Shown in pieces: positions 23,152 through 28,281 of a stretch of 45,245 nucleotides of DNA. This DNA comes from an uncultured Eubacteriales bacterium (lineage in GTDB: Bacteria; Bacillota; Clostridia; Oscillospirales; Acutalibacteraceae). The notes beneath the pieces were generated by a model. It had not been told where the DNA came from, searched no databases, and saw only the letters and a list, made by a program, of their open reading frames with translations. Each line of letters starts with the position of its first letter. Positions within the stretch are counted from its first letter, which is position 1. Position numbers and translations under genes: made by a program. The stretch spans positions 1-45,245 of the forward strand of contig CASFQZ010000074.1 in the NCBI GenBank assembly GCA_949296825.1. The letters run 5' to 3'.

Positions 23152-23180
23152 TTGCAATTCCGGGCGAGGAGTGCTACACT
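23152..23180 (+). promoter_or_regulatory. Sigma-A promoter of micro-peptide operon A
   Basis: TTGCAA (23152-23157), 17 bases, TACACT (23175-23180). The first small gene starts 62 bases downstream. Confidence 0.75.
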
Positions 23181-23242
23181 ATGCATAAGTCAGAAAGTAG
23201 GTTACTTTCAGCTAAAATTAAAAAAAGAAAGAGGCGTTATTT

Positions 23243-23362
23243 ATGCTTGAAATGATCAACCATCTTCTGGAGGGCTTCAAGGTTCTTCTTTATTTGATCC
23301 AGAAGATTAAGGCGCTGTTCGGTCTGCCGACGACCAATTATGACGACCTTAAATTCTTTTGA
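23243..23362 (+). CDS. Amphipathic micro-peptide 1 (39 aa)
   Basis: First of five small genes in operon A. The ATG has AAAGAGG seven bases upstream. The peptide has an amphipathic helix at about residues 3-27 (LEGFKVLLYLIQKIKALFG) with Lys at regular 3-4-residue spacing between Leu, Ile and Phe, then a turn (LPTTNYDD) and an aromatic end (LKFF). It has no Cys and no signal peptide, and is about neutral. I recognise no named family. The pattern of hydrophobic residues ending in a small-residue turn recurs in all ten small genes here. Possible roles are surfactant peptide, leaderless bacteriocin or membrane-bound regulator. Confidence 0.72.
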   Translation: MLEMINHLLEGFKVLLYLIQKIKALFGLPTTNYDDLKFF

Positions 23363-23402
23363 TCTGTAACGGATCTGATTCTTTTTTTCGGAGGTGACAA
23401 TC

Positions 23403-23513
23403 ATGAGTGAAGCTTGGGAGCTTGTCGAGGAGTATATCCTTCCTTTCTTTGAATTCCTGAAGAAGGTAATCAACGCGATCCGGAAATTCCTGAATATGCC
23501 GACCATCGCGTAA
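23403..23513 (+). CDS. Amphipathic micro-peptide 2 (36 aa)
   Basis: Second gene of operon A, 40 bases after the first, with a very strong CGGAGGTG ribosome site. The peptide has an acidic start (SEAWELVEE), then an amphipathic segment, FFEFLKKVINAIRKFLN, and a short MPTIA end. Cys-free and slightly acidic overall. The core FxxFLKKVINAIxKFL aligns by eye with peptides 5 and 10. No known family was recognised. Confidence 0.75.
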   Translation: MSEAWELVEEYILPFFEFLKKVINAIRKFLNMPTIA

Positions 23514-23526
23514 GGGAGTTTGTCTC

Positions 23527-23658
23527 ATGTTTAGCGAACAGTATGAAACCCACGCTGATATGCTCAATCATCTGGCTCGGCTGATTTTGGATATTTTCGC
23601 GGCGATCCGCAAGATCTACGCGGCGTTCAACTTCACCCCGCCGAACCTGTTGGGCTGA
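23527..23658 (+). CDS. Amphipathic micro-peptide 3 (43 aa)
   Basis: Third gene of operon A, 13 bases after the second, with GGGAG overlapping the end of the previous gene. The N-terminal third (FSEQYETHADMLNHL) is more polar than in the others. The helix is LARLILDIFAAIRKIYAAF, followed by a Pro turn (NFTPPNLLG). The motif IFAAIRKIYAAF parallels IFDAINKFLEML in peptide 5. Cys-free. Confidence 0.75.
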   Translation: MFSEQYETHADMLNHLARLILDIFAAIRKIYAAFNFTPPNLLG

Positions 23659-23689
23659 ACAGCGCAAAAGAAAGAACGAGGTGTTTCCC

Positions 23690-23797
23690 GTGCAGGTACT
23701 TATCAACTTTATCATCAGCCTGTTCAAGACCATCGTGACGCTTCTCGTCGAGCTTGGTTTTATGCAGGAAGACGAAGCGGAAAGCATTCTTTCGTGA
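23690..23797 (+). CDS. Amphipathic micro-peptide 4 (35 aa, GTG start)
   Basis: Fourth gene of operon A. The start is GTG at 23690, chosen because ACGAGGTG lies 7 bases upstream and the frame gives the shared architecture. The helix, VLINFIISLFKTIVTLLVEL, is more hydrophobic than in the others, with a single Lys. An acidic tail follows (QEDEAESILS). It is the most transmembrane-like member. Its stop is followed directly by the ribosome site of the next gene (TGAGGTG). Confidence 0.7.
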   Translation: MQVLINFIISLFKTIVTLLVELGFMQEDEAESILS

Positions 23798-23808
23798 GGT
23801 GAAAAAAG

Positions 23809-23931
23809 ATGTTATCTCAGCTTATTGCTTTTATCCAGCAGATTTTTGACGCGATCAACAAGTTCCTCGAGATGCTGGGCGTCAATGCGAAATGGGACAG
23901 CATCTTCGGCGACCTGACGAAGAAAGACTGA
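23809..23931 (+). CDS. Amphipathic micro-peptide 5 (40 aa)
   Basis: Last gene of operon A; GAGGTG overlaps the stop of peptide 4, so translation is probably coupled. The helix is LIAFIQQIFDAINKFLEMLG with charged residues every 3-4 positions. The tail, NAKWDSIFGDLTKKD, has mixed charge with Trp and Phe. Cys-free. Its IxxIFDAINKFLxMLG core is a good reference for comparing the family. Confidence 0.75.
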   Translation: MLSQLIAFIQQIFDAINKFLEMLGVNAKWDSIFGDLTKKD

Positions 23932-23954
23932 GCCTGATAATCGTTACCTTTGCT

Positions 23955-23985
23955 TTGTGCCGGCTTTGTGCCGGCACATTTTCCT
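23955..23985 (+). terminator. Terminator of micro-peptide operon A
   Basis: TGTGCCGGC-TTTGT-GCCGGCACA followed by TTTTCCTT. Confidence 0.85.
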
Positions 23986-24074
23986 TATGCGGCAGTATGG
24001 CGCGGTGAAATTTCATCGCCGTTTGCCAAAAGTATGTCACCATTGTAAAAACTGCTGAGATTTGCTTTGCGGCA

Positions 24075-24103
24075 TTGATTTTTCTTTGTCGGGATGGTAT
24101 ACT
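24075..24103 (+). promoter_or_regulatory. Sigma-A promoter of micro-peptide gene 6
   Basis: TTGATT (24075-24080), 17 bases, TATACT (24098-24103). Confidence 0.75.
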
Positions 24104-24157
24104 GCTTATCGTAATAAACCAGATACATTTGAGTCGAAAAAGAAAGTAGGGACGACT

Positions 24158-24268
24158 ATGGCAGTAATTCAAGCGCTGATCTCTTTTTGGAATAAATTAG
24201 TCGCCATCATTACCCAGCTGTTCCAGTTGTTGGGATATAACCAGGACGACGACGAAGAGGCTGTTTGA
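24158..24268 (+). CDS. Amphipathic micro-peptide 6 (36 aa)
   Basis: A single-gene unit between operons A and C. The peptide is AVIQALISFWNKLVAIITQL plus FQLLGYN and an acidic end (QDDDEEAV). It shares the LIxFxxxLxxIIxxLFxLLG arrangement with the others. The ribosome site GTAGGGA is weaker than those of the neighbours, so it may be made in lower amounts. The small-gene reading is supported by the promoter 55 bases upstream and by the frame ending cleanly after the acidic tail. Confidence 0.7.
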   Translation: MAVIQALISFWNKLVAIITQLFQLLGYNQDDDEEAV

Positions 24269-24432
24269 CCGCATATTTCCTTTGCCCCGGCGCAAGCCCA
24301 GGGTGTAGCTTTGCGCCCTTGCACTTGTTGGAAAATGACCAGTTGTTCATATTTCATTCACGTCAGCAACAACTGTCTGTATAAGTTAACAGCAGGTGTA
24401 CTAAAAATGAACAGTTTTTTGCGAACTTGTTC
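24269..24432. other. Gap with two inverted repeats
   Basis: GGCGCAAGC (24289-24297) can pair with GCTTTGCGCC (24308-24317) as a possible weak terminator of gene 6. CAGTTGTT (24340-24347) and AACAACTG (24368-24375) form an 8-bp inverted repeat with a 20-base loop, of unknown purpose. No further peptide gene is visible. Confidence 0.5.
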
Positions 24433-24462
24433 TTGTGTTTTCCCGGGGCGCTGTGCTACTAT
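24433..24462 (+). promoter_or_regulatory. Putative promoter of micro-peptide operon C
   Basis: TTGTGT (24433-24438), 18 bases, TACTAT (24457-24462). The leader carries a GTGCCGG-TCC-CCGGCAC hairpin (24481-24497) just before the ribosome site. Confidence 0.5.
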
Positions 24463-24527
24463 TATTACAGATGATGAACAGTGCCGGTCCCCGGCACGCA
24501 TCAAATATACATTCGGAGGTGAAAAAC

Positions 24528-24677
24528 ATGGAAGGTATGAACCTGAAAAAGGCGTTTGGCGCGATCGTTGAGTTCCTGAACGCTCTGGTTTCCTTCATCC
24601 TTGCTTTCCTTGGTATCAAGTACGGCGAGAACGAAGTCGTCCCGACGGATTACTTTGCAGAGTGGAGACCCTTCTAA
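24528..24677 (+). CDS. Amphipathic micro-peptide 7 (49 aa)
   Basis: First gene of operon C, with CGGAGGTG seven bases before the ATG. The start is polar and basic (EGMNLKKAFG), the helix AIVEFLNALVSFILAFLG is strongly hydrophobic, and the tail is acidic and aromatic (GENEVVPTDYFAEWRPF). It has the longest tail with aromatic residues in the set. A TTTACTG-GTG-CAGTAAA hairpin (24679-24695) follows the stop directly and could protect or process the message. Cys-free; no known family. Confidence 0.78.
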   Translation: MEGMNLKKAFGAIVEFLNALVSFILAFLGIKYGENEVVPTDYFAEWRPF

Positions 24678-24730
24678 TTTTACTGGTGCAGTAAAGTAGA
24701 ATTGATTTTTTGCGAATGGAGGTTTGAACC

Positions 24731-24871
24731 ATGGATAAATTGCTTGGCTTCTTCAAGGATCTTGTCGCTGCGATGAAGGCGATGTTCAACGCGATCATTA
24801 AGCTGCTCGGTGCTCTCGGCATGGAGATCCCGACCCTTGGCGATTCGCTTGGCGGTCTGTTTGGTGAATAA
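24731..24871 (+). CDS. Amphipathic micro-peptide 8 (46 aa)
   Basis: Second gene of operon C, with GGAGG eight bases before the ATG. It opens MDKLLGFFKDLVAAMKAMFN, continues AIIKLLGALGME, and ends in a Gly-rich segment (LGDSLGGLFGE). Lys lies at positions 3, 9, 16 and 24 on one helical face. Length, Met start without leader, and the Gly-Leu-Phe ending recall the beta class of staphylococcal phenol-soluble modulins, but no homology is claimed. Confidence 0.77.
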   Translation: MDKLLGFFKDLVAAMKAMFNAIIKLLGALGMEIPTLGDSLGGLFGE

Positions 24872-24969
24872 TTCACCGTCTTTTCCCCGTGGGCGCGTGC
24901 CCGCAACAGCTGAATAAAATTTTTTGCAAAAACTTTTATGATGAATTGTTTACATTGAGGTGAAACAGA

Positions 24970-25134
24970 ATGGAAATTATTAGAGAGATTTTTAATATTT
25001 TTGTTGCTTTCTTTAAGGCTCTTCGTGACTTCCTGCTGGGCATCAAGCTTGATAAGGTTGAAAGCCTTTCCAAGTTCGCCGGCGGTCTGGGCAATCTTGC
25101 CGGTCTCGTTGAGGGCATGGGCACTGAGGAATAA
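24970..25134 (+). CDS. Amphipathic micro-peptide 9 (54 aa)
   Basis: Third gene of operon C and the longest in the set. GAGGTG lies upstream. The first helix, IIREIFNIFVAFFKALRDFL, is followed by LGIKLDKVESLSKFAGGLGN and LAGLVEGMGTEE, a second weaker helix with small residues. The 98-base gap before it holds a small GTGGGC/GCCCGC hairpin and an AT-rich stretch but no clear promoter. Cys-free and slightly acidic. Confidence 0.76.
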   Translation: MEIIREIFNIFVAFFKALRDFLLGIKLDKVESLSKFAGGLGNLAGLVEGMGTEE

Positions 25135-25187
25135 TTTGAGTCCTGCGACGAAATGTTCTTCATTTTTTAACGAAGGAGGATAAACCT

Positions 25188-25322
25188 ATGGATCTTACTC
25201 TGGTTATTGATTTTGTCAAGGCTGTTATCGATTTCCTGAAGGCTCTCTTCAAGAAACTCGGCGAGCTGCTTGATAAACTGGGCGGCGGCGACGAGCCTGT
25301 CGATCCCACGGCTGCTGCGTAA
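25188..25322 (+). CDS. Amphipathic micro-peptide 10 (44 aa)
   Basis: Last gene of the cluster, with AAGGAGGA eight bases upstream. The helix is LVIDFVKAVIDFLKALFKKL plus GELLDKLGGG; charged residues at 8, 11, 15, 18, 22, 26 and 29 keep an almost exact 3.5-residue period, making it the most regular amphipathic helix here. The tail is Pro/Asp/Ala (DEPVDPTAAA). Cys-free. A terminator follows. Confidence 0.78.
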   Translation: MDLTLVIDFVKAVIDFLKALFKKLGELLDKLGGGDEPVDPTAAA

Positions 25323-25337
25323 TCAGCTTTTGAACAC

Positions 25338-25380
25338 TACGGCGACGGTCCTTCCCCGACTGTCGCCGTTTTGTTGTTTT
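25338..25380 (+). terminator. Terminator of micro-peptide operon C
   Basis: ACGGCGACGGTC pairs with GACTGTCGCCGT (one mismatch) around TTCCCC-type loop bases, followed by TTTGTTGTTTT. Confidence 0.88.
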
Positions 25381-25484
25381 CAGTGTACCGGAAAGTTTTG
25401 AACAATCCGTGGTGTTTGTATAAATAAGTATAAAATTTTACGGCAGCCATCCATTATTTGTCACCGCTTGTTGTTTATGTATGT

Positions 25485-25509
25485 ATTTTGTCCGATTTGT
25501 GGACAAAAT
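25485..25509. repeat. Perfect 9-bp inverted repeat
   Basis: ATTTTGTCC-GATTTGT-GGACAAAAT. It lies downstream of the DnaC-like gene with no gene of its own; it could be a protein-binding site or RNA hairpin. Confidence 0.6.
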
Positions 25510-25554
25510 GTTTTCTGCGGCGGACGGAGGGCAAGCCGTAAAGGCTTTCCGGCC

Positions 25555-25606
25555 AAAAGCCGCCGCCTTATAGCTGATCCAGCTCCAAAAGGGCGGCGGC
25601 TTTTTT
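25555..25606. terminator. Bidirectional terminator spanning the stop of the DnaC-like gene
   Basis: GCCGCCGCC (25559-25567) pairs with GGCGGCGGC (25592-25600) with T-runs on both outer sides. The stop codon of the minus-strand gene lies inside it. Confidence 0.7.
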
Positions 25607-26431
25607 GATTTTTTCTGCGGCGGCCCGTTCGCGGAAGTTTTCCCCCTCAAACAGAACGGGCATACAGCTCATCAAAACCCGGTCATAGATGCGCCGCTCG
25701 GTCAGATCGGCAGCGTCGCGCATGGCGGGCAGCGACAGGTTGGTGGTCACGATCATCGGCTTGCCCGACAGCTCGCGCCGGTTGACGACGTGGAAGATAC
25801 ATTCCATCCCGAAGTCGGTCCGGCGCTGCGTGCCTAAATCGTCCAGCACCAGCAGCTGCGGACGCATCAGATGATCCAGAAACTCCTCCAGGTCCTCGCG
25901 GTGAAGCCCCTTCATCTGTTGGACCAGATCGGTCGTATGCAGGAATCGGACGGAAATCTGCCGGTTGATCAGCGCGTTGGCGGCGCACGCCGCCGCGTGG
26001 GTTTTGCCGGTGCCAACGTTGCCCAGCAGCAAAAGACCGATCTGCTGTTCGCGCATTTTGTCCCAGGCGTCGACATAGGCTTTGACCTTTTTCAGCGCCT
26101 CGGTCATGATCTCCGTCTTTTCAAAACGCCAGCCGGCGGCAAGGCTGTTATCCCCAAAGGCTCTCTGTCTCAGCTTTTTTATCCGCTCCCGGCGTTCGTA
26201 TTCCTTTCTCTCGGCTTCCTCCTTTCTGCTTTTTGCGGCGGCGCATTCACACTCCAGCGGATGGGTGATAAAGCCGGCGGCGCGGAACTTCTCGGGGAAA
26301 TAGGCTTCCTTGGGCGTATGGCAGTGCCCGCAGTAAAGCAGACCGTCGTCGGGATTGATATAATCCGCTTCTGCCCGGTTCTTTTCCCGGGCATTTTCCA
26401 GTGTGGGCTTCAATAAGGCTTCTGCGTTCAT
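25568..26431 (-). CDS. DnaC/IstB-like AAA+ helicase loader
   Basis: 287 residues. The N-terminal part has a zinc-type cluster (LYCGHCHTPKE and LECEC). The AAA+ ATPase part has Walker A LLGNVGTGKTHAAA and Walker B PQLLVLDDLGTQ, then sensor-like IVTTNLS and an arginine motif in LTERRIYDRVL. The family loads the replicative helicase or serves as an accessory in mobile elements. The start ATG overlaps the stop of the RepA_N gene by ATGA, so the two are translationally coupled and belong to one replication module. It is not the housekeeping DnaI context, because primosomal genes are missing. Confidence 0.88.
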   Translation of the reverse strand: MNAEALLKPTLENAREKNRAEADYINPDDGLLYCGHCHTPKEAYFPEKFRAAGFITHPLECECAAAKSRKEEAERKEYERRERIKKLRQRAFGDNSLAAGWRFEKTEIMTEALKKVKAYVDAWDKMREQQIGLLLLGNVGTGKTHAAACAANALINRQISVRFLHTTDLVQQMKGLHREDLEEFLDHLMRPQLLVLDDLGTQRRTDFGMECIFHVVNRRELSGKPMIVTTNLSLPAMRDAADLTERRIYDRVLMSCMPVLFEGENFRERAAAEKIKKAAALLELDQL

Positions 26432-27255
26432 AAATACTCTCCTTTTCGATAAACATATTCGTCGTCATAATTGACTTTTTCCGTCTTTTTTTGATCCTCC
26501 GCCATCCATCGGTGCAGGGTGGCGTAGTGGCTGGCATAGCTCTTGCCGCTGGACTGCATGTAAGCGGACAGCCGCTCGATATATTCCTCGGTCCGCGCCG
26601 GATACATCGCTCGCAGCTGCGACAGCTCCGGATCACTGAGCCATACGTTTTCAAATAATCCGTAACAGCGAGGGGTGTTACTCCCCCTCTCTTTACTATT
26701 ATCAGGTAACTCTTTATCTTTCTTACTTGCGCGCAAATTTTGCGCATCATGATACGCAGTTTTCTTCGCATCATGATACGCAGTTTTCTTCGCATCATGG
26801 TGCGCAGTTTTCTTCGCATCATGATGCGCAGTTTTCTTCGCATCATGGTGTGCAGCTTTCTTCGCATCAGGGGGCTGGGAATCCTCCGGGGCGGACGGGC
26901 GGTCTTTGTCCGCAGCGCCGGAAAAAATCGCCGGATCGTCCGGCAGCTGCAAAAAGAGCCGGTTGGCGGCTTTGACACCCTGGCGCACGCGCTGCAGCAG
27001 CTGCGCCCGTTCCAGCTCGGACAGGGCGGAATTGATGGTTCTGGGGCTGCGTCCCAGATCCTCCGCCATTTGCCGGATGGGGTAGATCACATAAACGGCG
27101 CCGTCCTCCGCCGTCATGCCCCGGAGCTGTGAGAGCTGCGTGCGGTTCAATAGCAGCCCGTAGAGTAGCTTGGCGTTCAGACTCAGGTGCGAGTCCAGCA
27201 AAAAACGGGGCAGGGGAATATAGGACGGCACTTTTGTGTTCGCATTGAAAAACAA
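26428..27255 (-). CDS. RepA_N-type replication initiator with internal repeats
   Basis: 275 residues. The start is TTG at 27255, eight bases after a strong AAAGGAGGAA; the product begins FFNANTKVPSYIPLPRFLLD. The N-terminal winged helix (LSLNAKLLYGLLLNRTQLS, IYPIRQMAEDLGRSPRTINS, ALSELERAQLLQRVRQG) matches replication initiator protein A of the RepA_N family. A middle region carries five DAKKTAHH-like 8-residue repeats. The C-terminal part (ELSQLRAMYPARTEEYIERL, SSGKSYASHYATLHRWMAED) resembles DnaD-type C-terminal pieces. RepA_N proteins start replication of plasmids and of some integrative elements. Here it sits among chromosomal genes with only a helicase loader beside it, so it may be a remnant or a domesticated module. 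Confidence 0.85.
   Translation of the reverse strand: MFFNANTKVPSYIPLPRFLLDSHLSLNAKLLYGLLLNRTQLSQLRGMTAEDGAVYVIYPIRQMAEDLGRSPRTINSALSELERAQLLQRVRQGVKAANRLFLQLPDDPAIFSGAADKDRPSAPEDSQPPDAKKAAHHDAKKTAHHDAKKTAHHDAKKTAYHDAKKTAYHDAQNLRASKKDKELPDNSKERGSNTPRCYGLFENVWLSDPELSQLRAMYPARTEEYIERLSAYMQSSGKSYASHYATLHRWMAEDQKKTEKVNYDDEYVYRKGEYL
26744..26863 (-). repeat. Five 24-bp tandem repeats inside the initiator gene (iteron-like)
   Basis: Plus-strand units start at 26744, 26768, 26792, 26816 and 26840, each close to GCATCATGATACGCAGTTTT plus CTTC, with a sixth broken unit. They hold the palindrome GCATCATGATGC. A further palindrome, GCGCAAATTTTGCGC, abuts at 26731-26745. In RepA_N plasmids the origin is known to lie within the rep coding sequence, in a repeat region, so this may be an origin. 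Confidence 0.7.
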
Positions 27256-27339
27256 GGAAAATTCCTCCTTTCGTTCGTCAGCCGCAGCTGCCGAGGATGG
27301 ATTGGCGCGAAGCTCGCCGTCCGCCGAAGCGGGAAAAGA

Positions 27340-27371
27340 AAAAAGCGCCGCTTCCGACGCTTTTCCTGCCC
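27340..27371 (-). repeat. Direct repeat / terminator copy 2 in the repA leader
   Basis: A 32-base sequence, identical to 27475-27506. On the minus strand it reads AAAAGCG-TCGGAAG-CGGCGCTTTTTT, a terminator hairpin lying between an upstream region and the initiator start. Confidence 0.75.
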
Positions 27372-27474
27372 GGCGATTTGCCGGAACAGGCTATTTACGG
27401 CAATTCTCGCAGAAGGTCGTTTTTTTGCCATGCACCCCTTTCGTAGTTGTCAGATTGAAAATCCGCCGCAACAA

Positions 27475-27506
27475 AAAAAGCGCCGCTTCCGACGCTTTTC
27501 CTGCCC
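27475..27506 (-). repeat. Direct repeat / terminator copy 1 in the repA leader
   Basis: Same 32 bases as 27340-27371, with a seven-T run after the hairpin on the minus strand. Two identical terminators 135 bases apart precede the initiator gene. Confidence 0.75.
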
Positions 27507-27985
27507 GCCGCTTCACCGTTCGGGCTTTTTTGACCGCCTCCGTGAAATTGTGGGGGATAGCCCCACCGAAAAATCAGTCGAGTTTTTTAGACGCCATTCC
27601 GGGAATCGACAGGTTTTTTTGACCCCCCGCCGAAAATCGGTCGGGCTTGCGGCTTTTCCCTCCGTTTTGCCTCCATAAGGGAGGCGTGGGCGCCGCCCCC
27701 TTTTTATGGGGCGGCAGCCTCGGGATGGGGATTGCCTGTGAATCTGCCGGCGGAAGCGGTATTGCTTGCGGCGGCAGCTCCCGGAACGGTGATTGCCGGC
27801 GGCAGAAGAAGAGCAGAAAAAAAGAGCAGACGAATTTATCTGCCCTTTTGTATAATTACTCACAATAGCATTTTACCACATCGCTCACTGACATGTCAAG
27901 AGGTTTTTTGGATTTTTTTTATTTTTTTTCATGGGGGAAGCGAGGTTGTTATTTTTTATTATTGTAAAAATACAAAAGGAAATGC
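27507..27985. other. Non-coding stretch with hairpins
   Basis: No gene is supported. Visible structures are GTGGGG-GATAG-CCCCAC (27550-27566), repeated GGTCAAAAAA-like motifs on the minus strand near 27527 and 27615, and GGCGCCGCCCCC with GGGGCGGCAGCC (27688-27720). The part from 27900 on is T-rich. It probably contains the promoter and leader of the initiator gene. Confidence 0.5.
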
Positions 27986-28014
27986 TTGACAAATCTGCAC
28001 CGCCGTACTATAAT
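27986..28014 (+). promoter_or_regulatory. Full-consensus sigma-A promoter of tRNA-Leu
   Basis: TTGACA (27986-27991), 17 bases, TATAAT (28009-28014); both boxes are perfect, as expected for a stable RNA gene. Confidence 0.93.
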
Positions 28015-28031
28015 AATACCGTTATCGCCGC

Positions 28032-28118
28032 GCCGCTGTGGCGAAATCGGCAGACGCAAGGGACTTAAAATCCCTCGGTGGCAACACCGTACCGGTTCAA
28101 GTCCGGTCAGCGGCACCA
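28032..28118 (+). tRNA. tRNA-Leu (anticodon TAA)
   Basis: 87 bases including encoded CCA. The acceptor stem GCCGCTG pairs with CAGCGGC, the anticodon arm is GGGA-CTTAAAA-TCCC (anticodon TAA at 28066-28068), the long variable arm CGGTGGCAACACCG marks a class II tRNA, and the T arm is CCGGTTCAAGTCCGG. Confidence 0.97.
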
Positions 28119-28281
28119 CGTCGGAGCAAGCTGCGCTTGTTCCGATTTTTTTATCGATGAAAACGGCGCTGTCTGCCCGGCGCGGCGGAAGTTGCGCCAA
28201 AATCCAAAGAAACCGCCGGTTTTCCGCAGAAATTGCTGCCCGGCGCGGGATAAAATGGCAAAAAACCAGGGAGGAAGCCGG

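Noticed and set aside
20530..23157. 875-codon minus-strand frame opposite the transporter
   Set aside because: It mirrors the transporter gene and its terminator; no domain, no ribosome site.
24408..24571. Frame starting MNSFLRTCSC between peptides 6 and 7
   Set aside because: It crosses the promoter and the ribosome site of peptide 7, contains Cys and lacks the shared helix pattern.
23243..25322. Micro-peptides as type I toxin-antitoxin toxins
   Set aside because: No opposing promoters for antisense RNAs were seen, and five genes in one operon with strong ribosome sites do not fit that arrangement; not fully excluded.
26744..26863. Possible CRISPR-like array
   Set aside because: The 24-bp units are contiguous without spacers and keep the reading frame of the initiator gene.
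27183..27431. Small basic protein on the minus strand (MAKKRPSARIAVNSL...)
   Set aside because: It has a ribosome-like AAAGGGG, but its frame runs through a terminator hairpin and into the initiator gene; more likely leader sequence.
28078..28281. Upstream extension of the fucosidase gene
   Set aside because: The extension would start inside tRNA-Leu; the ATG at 28282 has a good ribosome site and starts the family sequence.
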